A stretch of DNA of 64,000 nt from Antedon bifida (taxonomy: Eukaryota > Echinodermata > Crinoidea > Comatulida > Antedonidae), in the NCBI GenBank assembly GCA_963402885.1, contig OY727103.1, positions 6,734,501 to 6,798,500 on the forward strand. The letters are read 5' to 3'. Numbering within the stretch: the stretch's first letter is position 1; each line of letters starts with the position of its first letter. Shown here piece by piece: positions 13,031 to 26,212 of this stretch. The position numbers and the translations under genes were made by a program. The notes under the pieces were generated by a model that searched no databases, had not been told where the DNA came from, and saw nothing but the letters and a program-made list of their open reading frames with translations.

Positions 13031-14223
13031 TCACCTATCACAGAATTGGCTTATAATACTGCACACATTAGGGACACAGTGTCGACAACCTGCAAACTAG
13101 GTGTTTTCACTGTTGGCGTCCTATTTGACCTATGTGTTAATTACTTAAGTGTGCCGTAGGTAGATATAAATATGAACGTATTGTTCACTTTTAAAAAATG
13201 GAAAAAAAATACACGATTATTTACAATCAACATGGTAGCCTACACCACGTTCCCAATATTTAAATAATACAATTTATTTGTCACTGAAAAGGTTCATTTA
13301 TCTCTATTTTGCATTTGGAGAATTGTCTTACTTGATGATCCATAAGAAAGGAAACTGTGAAATATGTTAACTAAACAATTGTAGCAAAGAAAAGCAGAGG
13401 AGAACAAAGAGTCAAACTCCTGCAAATGATGATCTATTATAGCTTCTTCGGGACTGTAGTGAGTCGTAAGGCTGTGGCTGGCTTTAACAATGTTTTAGCG
13501 TAAGTCAAGATAGTTTGGTGGAAAAGAATATGAGGCTTTATTTATAAAACCAGATTTTGTTTTATCTTACGGGATGTACTTTTTCATCTATGATTGAAGA
13601 ACAAAAATATTTGTTTAGGTTATGTCCAAAACATACTTAAGTAAAATCGTTGACCTTAAAAAGATGTGTTTGCTTGCAAGTTTGATCAATCCGAACTCTG
13701 AGAGGCAACGTTCACAAAAGAGGAAAAAAAACTGAGATGCAACATGGAAAGATTGGAAATAATAGTATATTAGTAATATCTAAACACGTACGTATTTCTC
13801 TCTATGTGTAATAATGTGCAAGTTGCACGGAAACTATAAAAGCAGTTTTCATCGTCCATTTAAACGAATAGACCATTAAAAGAAGGTCGGCCGTAAAAAT
13901 AAATCTAATTCGAAAGAAAAATTTATATCTAAGCGGGAAATCGGATCTGCCGGATATTTCATACGACTGTAAACTTAATGACGAAATTAAAATAAGTTGC
14001 AAACCGCTTCGAACGTCATTAATTAACTTTCAGGAACATAATTTAATTTAATCGATTGGCAATTTAAAAATACGTTTGAAGATATCGACGAAAATGATCA
14101 TGGGTCGGTGTTTGGAGGCATTCTATAATCAATCATGTTTATTCACGCTATATGGTCTCAATGCATAGTGTTTATTCCATACCTGATTTCTAGCGAATCG
14201 ACACTTTTTAGTCGCGTGCAACA
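13031..14223. other. no gene seen
   Basis: No domain, RNA gene or repeat was recognised on either strand. Confidence 0.4.
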
Positions 14224-14290
14224 ACGCGACTCTACAGCTAACTATGTCGGTCGGTTGGTTGGTCGGTCAGTCGGTTGGTCTGTAAACACT
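14224..14290 (-). mobile_element. ACCG-rich short element, copy 2 (partial)
   Basis: Minus-strand copy with GCGACTCTACAG, ACTATGTCGGTCGG and GGT-rich repeats, ending at TGTAAACACT. It lacks the CAAATTTGAG half. It faces copy 3, about 280 bp away, in inverted orientation. Confidence 0.65.
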
Positions 14291-14568
14291 TAAGGACTTG
14301 CTGTAGAATAAAATCCACTTAAGCCAACTATAAGTAAAAAGAGTAAGTAATAGAAAAGCAATATATATGCCTTGGTAATAGGAGGCCCTAGACCCACATG
14401 ATTCCATTAATGAGTTAGTATTATTAGCCTGTGCTCTATCTGTTTCTGACTTTTCAGCATGTTAAAAAGCATGGTAAACATTTTTTCGCACTATGTTTGC
14501 TGAAGCTTCGCGTGCGTAAATGTGCCTAAATGCCAATTTACACACGAGCGGTAACGGTAAAAACAAGG

Positions 14569-14638
14569 CAGTCGCGTTCTCAAATTTGAGTTAGTATTTA
14601 CCGACAAACCGACCGACCGACATAGTGAGCTGTAGAGC
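14569..14638 (+). mobile_element. ACCG-rich short element, copy 3
   Basis: Plus-strand copy: CAGTCGCGTTCTCAAATTTG, TTAGTATTTACCGAC, a run of ACCG units, then CATAGTGAGCTGTAGAG. It is inverted relative to 14224-14290. Confidence 0.65.
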
Positions 14639-14984
14639 CTAAAAAATATACAATCTAGAGTGGACGAACGGTCTCCACTGAGGATAGATACATATTCTAC
14701 GTGGGACACAATCTACGCGGGTTTCCGCTTACCGTTACCGCTTTTCTGCCTGAAACAACATCATCTGTACTTCGTTGAACATTACTCGTTAAATGATCTC
14801 CACACCTGCGATGAACTTTCTTCTTAAACAAACTTTTAACAACATCAATGGAAACTTACAACAGATTCAAAACAACATCATTTCTATCAGATTCATCGAT
14901 TGGTCGAGTGAGCTGTAGAAACTGATCAGTGCGCTGCGCAAGAGTTTTCAAAAGGACACCATTGGAAACAAGTCATTTTAGGAC

Positions 14985-15124
14985 TTTTATGAGTTATCCT
15001 AGGCATCGCTTTTGTTGAGTATGTATTTGATGTTTTGATCTTTGTTTTCTGTATATATTTATTGTATTTTATCTGTACTTGTTTATTGTGATGATTGTGA
15101 TGCTAAAATAAATCAAATCAAAAG
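14985..15124 (+). mobile_element. LINE-like 3' tail, different family
   Basis: T-rich segment ending GTGATGCTAAAATAAATC followed by AAATC units. The end with an AATAAA-type signal plus a short tandem tail resembles a retrotransposon 3' terminus. There is no coding evidence and no second copy in the window. Confidence 0.3.
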
Positions 15125-15533
15125 CTATTTATTTTGCTTGTTTATGTTTGTTTTTTTTGCTTTAAAATGTACTTTTTAACAGGACCAGTTTAACCAATCT
15201 TTACCAGTAAATATTTACCCATTTCTGAGTATACCATGCAAAACCTACACGACACATGAATAGTTTCCGTCAAAATTCAAACGCAGATTTCAACGTCCAA
15301 CAAGATAAGATAGATAAGCCGCAATAATCACGCGAGAGTCTAAAGACATCCTACTTTTGCAGCCAATAAGGCCCATGGGACAGTAATCCATCCGAAGGAG
15401 AGGCACACTTTGCTGAAGTGCTTTCGATTAGGATCGATGCCAATCACAGAATGATCCAACTCATGGCTTACTTGTACTTACTATTTTTTTTTTATTAACG
15501 ACGGAACACAGTCTGATGAATATTCATTCATTG
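15125..15533. other. no gene seen
   Basis: No recognisable feature. Confidence 0.4.
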
Positions 15534-15651
15534 CTCGGTTCCCACTTGGATGCGCAACGCAATGACGTAAGCGCATCACAAGTGAGTTGACCAATCACGA
15601 CGCGATGGATCACCCCAAACTGTCGCTTTTGATTGGTCAACTCAATTTATC
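15534..15651. mobile_element. GGTTCCCAC foldback MITE, copy 1
   Basis: Starts CGGTTCCCACTTGGATGCG and contains GACCAATCACGACGCGATGG and TTTTGATTGGTCAACTCA, the inverted internal motifs of the family best seen at 35621-35805. The right terminus is lost. Confidence 0.6.
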
Positions 15652-16796
15652 ACCAGAAATATAGTTTGCTATATGTTTATTATATTTTAGAACTCAAATA
15701 CGTTGTGTGATTATTATTATTCAGACTTTCGTGGTTACACAATCCCGTACGAACACAATCATTTTCATGAAAAATAATCATATCAAATGAAAAGTTCACA
15801 AAAATGGCTTTTAAAACGTACAGCCCTCATCTCTAGACGACGCGAGTATTGAGACCAATCAGACGTTTTGCGCATGGTCATATTTCTGAGCTTGCTCAGA
15901 ATGCCGTTTACTCGATGACTGATGCACGTTTCTAATGTCACGTTATGCATTCGATAAATTTTAAAAGTTATTGAAGAATGCAAATTTCAGCCATTTTTAA
16001 CGGTTTTATTATTTAAAGCGCCCTCTTGTGTCATTAACCTTAATTCGTACGGATTTTGATAGCTCTTACTATTATTTTCACATTTTTTATTATTAGAAAC
16101 ACTATAGCGCGGATCATATCCATTACCTTGTAAAATAATTATATAATTTACCTGTACTCCGCTTTTACAAGGCATGATTCATCGCTTAAAATGTCATTTA
16201 TGGATTTTCTTATTCTGCCAAGGTCGACGGTTTGTCTTCATCATTTTTCTTTAAATCCGTCAATTACGTCATCATAAGCTCCATTTATTATAAAATATCT
16301 ATTAGATTAAATAAAAAAGAGAAGGATCGATGTTAAATTTATGAATATTATAATTTAAAAGGTAATTTTATCATTCTTCAACTGGTTTTGAGAAAGTGTT
16401 AAAGGCGTTAAAATGTTGCTATTCAACGTTTATGGAATATCTCTCTGAGCATGCGCTAACCCTGTGGGAAATTCGTTCATTCCTTCATTTATTTACATAT
16501 ACAGTATTTGTCCATATGTTCAGTATCGTGGTATAGTGTCACATGCTCGTCATATGTTACGACTGTTTCATGGAATTATTTCTAAAGTTTGGATATAGTT
16601 AGAGTAAAACGTGTGACGCTGTATTCAATCATTTTCCTATGATACCATTATAACATTACACACTATCGAATCGACAATTTTGAGGAAAAACCCTAAAATG
16701 ATCAGTGCTTGAGGAAATATGTCCAAAACAATACAAAAACAGGAACATTGACAACAAGGAAACAAGATCTTCAACCTATTGAAATCCAATTGATAA
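15652..16796. other. no gene seen
   Basis: AT-rich, all frames closed. It ends at the left edge of the large composite repeat. Confidence 0.4.
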
Positions 16797-18313
16797 ACTA
16801 GAATTTAATTCGTCACTTTGACGAATTATAGGTGATCATTTTTATCATTTTACTGAAATTAATTTTTTTTTAAACATGCACGTACGTTAACATACGATCG
16901 GAAAATGTTGATGTATGCCATCCTATTATATGCTTATAGTGCTGAGTTGTGCCTATATGCCATATACAATATGTACAGTATATACTGTATATCTATATAC
17001 AGTGTAGCATAGGTGAAATTACGGGACACATGTTCTAATTTTTTGGCATGATGACGTTATCAAACTAAACTTTAAGATGACAATTTCGAAAGATAATTAA
17101 TTGAGAAAAAAAATATAAGATTTGGAAAAAAATTTGGCACGTAGAAGCGCTGTGCGCGCTCTTTGAATTGTGTATAACTTTGACGAAAAATATGAAAAAA
17201 CTACTTTTTCACTTCAACTGGCCATATGTTAACGTCACAACATCCGATAGGCTTAATTTTTATATGAATTAATATCTACATTTCATCAGCTTTCATAATA
17301 AATTATAATCATCAAGGTAACCTTCAATTCTGAAGAGCTGTAAGATATTCAAATTTACTGCGAAGGTGAAATTACACGGCCTACGTTATTCAAGTTTTTG
17401 CGCGTGATGACGTCATTAAAATGAAGATAGTGTCAACTCATGATAAAGATAATTAATTAAGCAAGCACATACTGAAAGTTGTGCGAAATTCGAGCACACA
17501 TAACCAAGATGCGCTCTGTTGAATGTGATAATCTACACAAAAAGATAACAAATCCTAATTTTTAAATTCAAGTGGCCATTTGATGACGTCAAAACATTTT
17601 GTACGTAAAATGTGTACATGAATTCATATCTACAACTCAATGGCTTCCAGAATAAGTTAAAAAAATCGGGGGTCATCTTGCATTCTGAAGAATTATTTTC
17701 ATTTTAAAAAAGACCTATTTTTCACCATTTTCAGAACTTTTGTAAAATTAATGTGCGCATTTTGTCATTTTTAACGTGCTCGTATAGCGTTATTTTAAGT
17801 CGGAACTGACTCAAATTTGGTGAATGTACTAAGGATGGTGAGTAGAATGAGATTTGTAAAAAAAATTCATATTTTTTACGCTTTTTAAGTATCGCGCGCG
17901 CAAAAACGCATTTTTGCGCAGTAATTTTTTGAAACACGCAAATGGCCTAATTCATGCTCTAAATTGATCAAAACTTAATTTTGAGCGTTTTAAATTTTTA
18001 ACGCGCGATATCACGCGCATGAACCTACGTGCGCGTGCGTTTTTATTTGCTAATATTTTTACCCTTGATCTGAAGTTTACGTGTAGTGAATTTCATTAAT
18101 ATGTGATAATGAATTATGGAGATATGATTGATAATGTGATTTCGCAAAATGGCGTATAAATGTCGTCACGGATGAGTGATCACGCTGGAAAGCTTATTAG
18201 GATTAAGTTGTATTATTTGAAAGATATTCTGAAATTTTTGTAATCATTGACATTAAACTTTTTGAGATAATTGTTACACAAAATAGTGTACAGAAACAAT
18301 AAAAAGAAAAAAA
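16797..18313 (+). repeat. unit O, 5' body
   Basis: About 1.5 kb from the outer opening hairpin to the first nested unit. It is the most diverged body. It holds the 16-bp palindrome TACAGTATATACTGTA (16974-16989) and the GGTGAAATTACGGGAC motif. Its higher divergence suits its place as the oldest, outermost layer. Confidence 0.7.
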
Positions 18314-20028
18314 ACTAGACATGTAACTCGTCACTTTGACGAGTTAGTTATCCGCACGACAAGCGCCACGCGCACGTCATACGTTGGAATATTGCACACA
18401 GAAAAAGATCATGGCATTTATTACCTTATATCAAAACGAAGAGTGCCAGAGACCTACTATGTCCCTGGATAAGTTGTTTACCAAAAATTAGTGAGTAGTT
18501 TTCACACGAATAGTAAAATAACCAATCAGAACCTAGTCTTATTTGGCCTGCTACATTATAGAAATAGGTAGGAAATAAATGATTTGGGCTATACCATTCC
18601 GTTACAGTCAGTATAACCAGTAAAATCTTTATACATATATTACATACAGTGTAGAATAGGTGAAATTACGGGACCCACCATTTATTCAAATTTTTAACAT
18701 GGCGACGGTATCAAAATGAAAAACTAAGATAGCAATTTCGGAAGGATATTATCTCAGCAACAACATGTTAACGTGAAGAAGAAATTTGGATACGTAAAAT
18801 ATAGATGCGCGCTCTTTTAAATGTGATGAACTATGACGCAAAATATGAAAATACAACTTTTTTTATTAAAATGGCCATGTAATGACGTCACAACGTCGGA
18901 TTGGAAAAATGTTCACATGAATTTGTATCTACAATCCAATAGCTTCCAGGAAACGTTTTAATCATGATTATCACTTTTTATTCTGACGAGCTATAACAGA
19001 TTGAAATTTACTGTAAAGATGAAAATAAGTGACCCACGTTATTGACGTTTTTAGACATAATGACGTAATAAAAATTAAAATATTTTTAACTCATGCGAAA
19101 GATAGTTGATTGACCTAGACACTATCAAAATCGGGGTGAAAATGGAAAACGGATAAGTAGAGATGCGCTCTATTAAATGTGATGAGCTATGACGAAAGAT
19201 ACAAAAATCCTAAATTTTATATTCGCGTGGCCATACGATGATGTCACAATGTCCGATTAACCATATTAATACATGATCCGATATCTACAACTCATCAACT
19301 TCAAGAATATGTCATCCACAAAAAGTTGACCGTCCAGTTTAGAAATTACGACTGTTTAAAAAAAGGTATAATTTTGACAAATTTTGACAAATTTTTTAAC
19401 TTTTTCATCAAAAACTCGCGAAAATTATCCAATTCTACGTGCCCGTATGACGTGAATTTAAGTCGAAATTGTTTAAAAGTTTGTAAAATTACTAGAAAAG
19501 GCTGGAAAAACATAAATCACGCGAAAAAAAAAGTTTTTTTGCGATACGTGCGCACGCATGCGTAAAAAAATTGCGCGCGCCTGGGAATTTTTGACATGCT
19601 TAAAATGACATGAAACGCGTAGAAAGTTGATTAGTAATTGATTTTTCGCATTTTGAAATTTTAAACGCCCGTGCGCGCGTAACTTTGTGTGAAACATGTC
19701 ATTTTTTGTCCACAGAAAGTTAGCGCATGATATAAATTAAACTTTTGCTAAGTTTCATTTGAAATTGTTATATGGTTTTCGATCTATGTTAAATACGCGA
19801 AAAACGTAAAAACGCGCGTAAGTCACGTTGCGCAACTCTGACGTCATTCACAATAAGAGGTGCACAACTTCACGTGAATGCCCATATGTTGACAAAGTTA
19901 TGAAATGTTAACTGTACACGTTTAAGAGATACGCTCTGCACAAAAATGACGGAAAGAAAGATGAATACAGAAAAAAAAAAGATGAAACAGGACAGTTCCA
20001 AGGAGTTATCCGCTGAATGCGGATAACT
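18314..20028 (+). mobile_element. unit B1, complete
   Basis: Opens with ACTAGACATGT, hairpin 18325-18345 (arms AACTCGTCA/TGACGAGTT) and arm AGTTATCCGC (18346-18355). Closes with hairpin AGTTATCCGC (20004-20013), loop TGAAT, GCGGATAACT (20019-20028). The ends TTAGTTATCCGC and GCGGATAACTAA form a perfect 12-bp inverted repeat. Length 1.7 kb, no coding frame. Confidence 0.78.
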
Positions 20029-20032
20029 AATA

Positions 20033-21558
20033 ACTAGACATGTAACTCGTCACTTTGACGAGTTTGGTTTTCCGCCGCGCAAGTGGTGCAACATTAACAT
20101 TAAGGGGATAGGTTGAGGACAAAAGGAAGTGTTCACGTTGGCATTATGACCTGAACTGAAGAATATGATATGTTGTTATTGCTGAATTTTATTATTTAAA
20201 TTCATATATAGTATACACAGTATAATCTGTATCCATATCACATACAGTGTAGAATAGGTGAAATTACGGGACCCGATATTTATTGCAATTTTTAACATGT
20301 TGACGGTTTTAAAATGAAACGCGAAGGTAGCATTTCCGAAAGGAAATTATCTCAGCAACAACGTATTAGCGTGTAGAAGAAATTTGAATACGTGAAATAT
20401 TGATGCGCGCTCTTTTAAATGTAATGAATTATGACGCAAAAGATGAAAATACGACCTTTTTTATTTAACTGGCCATATGATGACGTCACAACATCCGATT
20501 GGCAACATTTTTACATAGTTTCGTATCTACAATCCAATAGCTTCCAGAAAAAGTTTTAATCGTGATTATCACATTTTATTCTTACGAGCTATAACAGATT
20601 AAAATTTACTGTAAAGATGAAATTATTGCCACACGTGATTTAAATTTTTATGCATGATGACGTCAAAAAAATTAAAATATTTTTAACTCCTGCGAAAGAT
20701 AGTTGATTGACCTAGACAATATCAAAATCGGGGTGAAAATGGAAAACGGATAAGTGGAGATGCGCTCTATTCAATGTGGTAAGCTATGACGAAAGATACA
20801 AAAATCCTAAATTTTATATTCGCGTGGCCATACGATGACGTCACAATGTCCGGTTAGCCATATTAATACCTGATACGATATCTACAACTCATCTACTTCC
20901 AGAATATGCCATCCACAAAAAGTTGACCGTCTAGTTTAGAAATTACGACTGTTTAAAAAAAGGCATATTTTAAACGAATTTTTTAACCTTTTCATAAAAA
21001 ACGCGCGCAAATTGTCCAATTCGACGTGCTCGTATGACGTATCTTTAAGTCGAAATTGTTTAAAATTTGGTAAAATTACTAGAAAAGGCTGGAAAAACAT
21101 AAATCACGCGAAAAAAATATGTTTTCAATGCTACGTGCGCACCGCACACGTAAAAATGTGCGCACGCGTGGGAATTTTTGACATGCTTAAAACGACATGA
21201 AACGCGTAGAAAGTTGATTATAAATTAATTTTGCGCATTTTGAAATTTTAAATGCGCGTGCGCGCGTAACTTTGTGTAAAACACGCAATTTTTTTCCCAC
21301 AGAAAGTTAGCGCATAATATAAATTAAACTTTTGCAAAGTTTCAAGTTGAAATGTTATTTGGTTGTCGAGCTATGTTAAATACGAGAAAATCGTTAAATC
21401 GCGCGTACGTCACGTTGCGCAATTGTAAGCATCATGAAAAGCTTCGCTTGACGACGTTACATAAATGTCAAAATGTCAACATAGTTAAAAAAATGTTATG
21501 TTTGCAAGTTTTAGAGAAAAGCGTTACACAAAAATCATACAGAAAGAAAGAAGATGAA
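20033..21558 (+). repeat. unit A1, 5' body (closing hairpin inferred at 31252-31281)
   Basis: Opens with ACTAGACATGT, hairpin 20044-20064 and arm GGTTTTCC (20066-20073). The body ends in a GAAAGAAAGAAG tract where unit B2 begins. By bracket order its closing hairpin is at 31252-31281, 10 kb away. The small open frame at 21012-21200 recurs in units A2 and A3 only because the DNA is duplicated. Confidence 0.7.
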
Positions 21559-23150
21559 ACTAGACATGAAACTCGTCACTTTGACGAGTTAGTTATCCGC
21601 ACCACGACAAACGCCATGTGCACGTAATACGTTGGAATATTGCACACAGATAAAGATTATGGCATTATGACAAGAACTGAAAAATATGATATGCTGTTAG
21701 TGCTGAATTCTGTCAATTTTGTGTCATATAGTATATACATGCAAACAGTATAATCTGTATACATATTACATACAGTGTAGAATAGGTGAAATTACGGGAC
21801 CCGCCATTTATTCCAATTTTTAACATGGCGACGGTATCAAAATGAAACACTTAGATAGCAATTTCAGAAGAAAATTATCTCAGGAACAACATATTAACGT
21901 GTAGAAGAAATTTGAATACGTAAAATATAGATGCGCACCCTTTTAAATGTGATGAACTATTACGCAAAATATGAAAATACGTCTTTTTTTATTCAACTGG
22001 CCATATGATGACGTCACAACGTCCGATTGGCAAAATGTTTACATGAATTCGTATCTACAATCCAATAGCTTCCAGAAAACGTTTTGATCATGATTATCAC
22101 GTTTTATTCTGACGAGCTATAACAGATTGAAATTTCCTGTAAAGATAAAATTAATGACCCACGTAATTAAAATTTTTAGGCATGATGACGTCATAAAAAT
22201 GAAAATATTTTTAACTCATGCGGAAGATAGTTGATTGACCTAGATAATATAAAAATCGGGGTAAAAATGGAAAACAGATAATTGGAGATGCGCTCTATTA
22301 AATGTCATGCGCTATGATGAAAGATACAAAAATCCTATATTTTATATTCGCGTGGCAATACGGTGACGTCACAATGTCCGGTTAGCCATATTAATGCATG
22401 ATCCAAAATCTACAACTCATCAACTTCCAGAATGTGTAATAAAAATAACTTTCACCGTTTAGTTTAGGAACTATGAATGTTTAAAAAAGGGCATAATTTT
22501 GACGATTTTTTGAACTTTTTCATCAAAAATGCACGTAAATTATCCAATTCGAAGTGCCCGTATGACGTAATTTTAAGTCGAAATTGTTCAAAAGTTGGTA
22601 AAATTACTAGAAAAGGATGGAAAAACATAAATCACGTGAAAAAAATTGTTTTCAACGCTACGTGCGCACCACGCGCGTAAAAAAATGCGCGCACCTGGGA
22701 ATTTTTTACATGCTCAAAATGACATGAAACGCGTAGAAAGTTGATTAGAAATTAATTTTTCGCATTATAAAATTTTAAACCCGCGTGCGCGCGTAACTTC
22801 GTGTGAAACATGCCATTTTTTTTTCACAGTCAGTTAGCGCAAGATATAACTTAAACTTTTGTTAAGTTTCAATTTAAATTGTTATATGGTTTTTGATCTA
22901 CGTTAAATACGCGAAATTCGTAAAAACGCGCGTAAGTCATGTTACGCAACTCTGACGTCATTTACAATAGCAGGTGCACAACTTCACGTGAACGCTCATA
23001 TGTTGACAAAGTTATGAAATGTTATGTTAACACGTTTTAGAGATACGCTCTGCACAAAAATGACAGAAAGAAAGAAGAATACAGAAAAAAAAAAAAAAAG
23101 ATGATGAAACAGGACAGTTACAAGGAGTTATCCGCTGAATGCGGATAACT
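21559..23150 (+). mobile_element. unit B2, complete
   Basis: Opens with ACTAGACATGA, hairpin 21570-21590, arm AGTTATCCGC (21591-21600). Closes at 23126-23150 with AGTTATCCGC, loop TGAAT, GCGGATAACT. It starts directly after the purine tail of A1. Confidence 0.75.
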
Positions 23151-23161
23151 AAAAAAAGATG

Positions 23162-24688
23162 ACTAGACATGTAACTCGTCACTTTGACGAGTTTGGTTTT
23201 CCGCCGCGCAAGTGGTGCAACATTAACATTAAGGGGATAGGTTGAGGACAAAAGGAAGTGTTCACGTTGGCATTATGACCTGAACTGAAGAATATGATAT
23301 GTTGTTATTGCTGAATTTTATTATTTAAATTCATATATAGTATACACAGTATAATCTGTATCCATATCACATACAGTGTAGAATAGGTGAAATTACGGGA
23401 CCCGATATTTATTGCAATTTTTAACATGTTGACGGTTTTAAAATGAAACGCGAAGGTAGCATTTCCGAAAGGAAATTATCTCAGCAACAACGTATTAGCG
23501 TGTAGAAGAAATTTGAATACGTGAAATATTGATGCGCGCTCTTTTAAATGTAATGAATTATGACGCAAAAGATGAAAATACGACCTTTTTTATTTAACTG
23601 GCCATATGATGACGTCACAACATCCGATTGGCAACATTTTTACATAGTTTCGTATCTACAATCCAATAGCTTCCAGAAAAAGTTTTAATCGTGATTATCA
23701 CATTTTATTCTTACGACCTATAACAGATTAAAATTTACTGTAAAGATGAAATTAATGCCACACGTGATTTATAATTTTTAGGCATGATGACGTCAAAAAA
23801 ATTAAAATATTTTTAACTCCTGCGAAAGATAGTTGATTGACCTAGACAATATAAAAATCGGGGTGAAAATGGAAAACGGATAAGTGGAGATGCGCTCTAT
23901 TCAATGTGGTAAGCTATGACGAAAGATACAAAAATCCTAAATTTTATATTCGCGTGGCCATACGATGACGTCACAATGTCCGGTTAGCCATATTAATACC
24001 TGATACGATATCTACAACTCATCTACTTCCAGAATATGCCATCCACAAAAAGTTGACCGTTTAGTTTAGAAATTACGACTGTTTAAAAAAAGGCATATTT
24101 TAAACGAATTTTTTAACCTTTTCATAAAAAACGCGCGCATATTGTCCAATTCGACGTGCTCGTATGACGTATCTTTAAGTCGAAATTGTTTAAAATTTGG
24201 TAAAATTACTAGAAAAGGCTGGAAAAACATAAATCACGCGAAAAAAATACGTTTTCAATGCTACGTGCGCACCGCACACGTAAAAATGTGCGCACGCGTG
24301 GGAATTTTTGACATGCTTAAAACGACATGAAACGCGTAGAAAGTTGATTATAAATTAATTTTGCGCATTTTGAAATTTTAAATGCGCGTGCGCGCGTAAC
24401 TTTGTGTAAAACACGCAATTTTTTTTCCACAGAAAGTTAGCGCATAATATAAATTAAACTTTTGCAAAGTTTCAAGTTGAAATGTAATTTGGTTGTCGAG
24501 CTATGTTAAATACGAGAAAATCGTTAAATCGCGCGTACGTCACGTTGCGCAATTGTAAGCATCATGAAAAGCTTCGCTTGACGACGTTACATAAATGTCA
24601 AAATGTCAACATAGTTAAAAAAATGTTATGTTTGCAAGTTTTAGAGAAAAGCGTTACACAAAAATCATACAGAAAGAAAGAAGATGAA
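23162..24688 (+). repeat. unit A2, 5' body (closing hairpin inferred at 27963-27992)
   Basis: Opening hairpin 23173-23193 and arm GGTTTTCC (23195-23202). Nearly identical to A1 over its whole 1.5 kb. Followed by unit B3. Confidence 0.7.
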
Positions 24689-26212
24689 ACTAGACATGAA
24701 ACTCGTCACTTTGACGAGTTAGTTATCCGCACCACGACAAACGCCACGTTCACATCATACGTTGAAATATTGCACACAGATAAAGATTATGGCATTATGA
24801 CAAGAACTGAAGAATATGATATGCTGTTAGTGCTGAATTCTGTCAATTTTGTGTCATATAGCATATACATGCAAACAGTATAATCTGTATAAATATTACA
24901 TACAGTGTAGAATAGGTGAAATTACGGGACCCGCCATTTATTCCAATTTTTAACATGGCGACGGTATCAAAATGAAACACTTGGATAGCAATTTCAGAAG
25001 GAAATTATCTCAGGAACAACATATTAACGTGTAGAAGAAATTTGAATACATAAAATATAGATGCGCACCCTTTTAAATGTGATGAACTATTACGCAAAAT
25101 ATGAAAATTTGACCTTTTGAATTAAACTTGTCATATGATGACGTCACAACATCTGATTGACAAAATGTTCACATGAATTCGTATCTACAATCCAATAGCT
25201 TCCAGAAAACGTTTAAATCGTGATTATCACATTTTATTCTTACGAGCTATAACAGATTAAAATTTACTGTAAAGATAAAATTAATGACCCACGTAATTTA
25301 AATTTTTAGGCATGATGACGTTATAAAAATTAAAATATTTTTAACTCATGCGAAAGAAAATTGATTGACCTAGATAATATTAAAATCTCGGAGAAAATGG
25401 AAGACGGATAAGCGTGATGCGCTCCATTGAATGTGATGAGCAATAACGAAAGAGACAAAAATCCTATTTTTTACATTTGTGTGGCCATACGATGACGTCA
25501 CAACATCCGTAAGGAAAAAATTCTGCATGAATTCATATCTACAACATATCTGCTTACATATTAAGTTAAAAAACTCGGGGGTAACGGTTGATCCTGAGGA
25601 GCTATAATAGATTCAAAATAGGCATAATTTTGACAATATTTTGTAACTTTTGCAACTAAAACGCATGCAAATGGTCTAAATCAACGTGTACGTATGACGT
25701 CATTTTAATTTGAAATGATGTCAATCTTTTTAAAAATGACTAGGAAAGGCTGGAAAATCACAATTTAATAGAAAAAAACATGATTTTCATGCTGCGTGCG
25801 CACTGCACGCGTAAAATTGTTGACGCGCGCGGGAAATTTTGACATGCGCAAAATGTCATGAATGGCGTAAAAAGTTGATTAGAAATTAATTTTGCGCATT
25901 TTAAAATTTTAAATGCGCGTGCGCGCGTAACTTCTTGTAAAACACGCCATTTTTAGTTAACTAAAAGTTTGCCCTTGATATGACTTAAATTTTCATAAAG
26001 GGTAAAAAAAAAATTACTCTTGGTTTTTAAGCTATGATCAATCATAAAAAATCATAAAATCGCGCGTAAGTCACGTTGCGCAACTCTGACGTCATTCAAA
26101 ATAGGAGGTGCACAACTTCACATAAATGCCCATGTGTTGACAAAGTTATGAAATGTTATGTTTACTCATTTTAGAGAAACGCTCCTCACAAAAAGGAAGG
26201 AAAGAAAGAAGA
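24689..26212 (+). repeat. unit B3, 5' body, chimeric
   Basis: Opening hairpin 24700-24720 and arm AGTTATCCGC (24721-24730). The first 400 bp are nearly identical to B2. From about 25107 the sequence diverges strongly (for example GAAAATTTGACCTTTTGAAT), so this unit looks like a recombinant of two subfamilies. Its closing hairpin by bracket order is 27836-27861. Confidence 0.65.
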
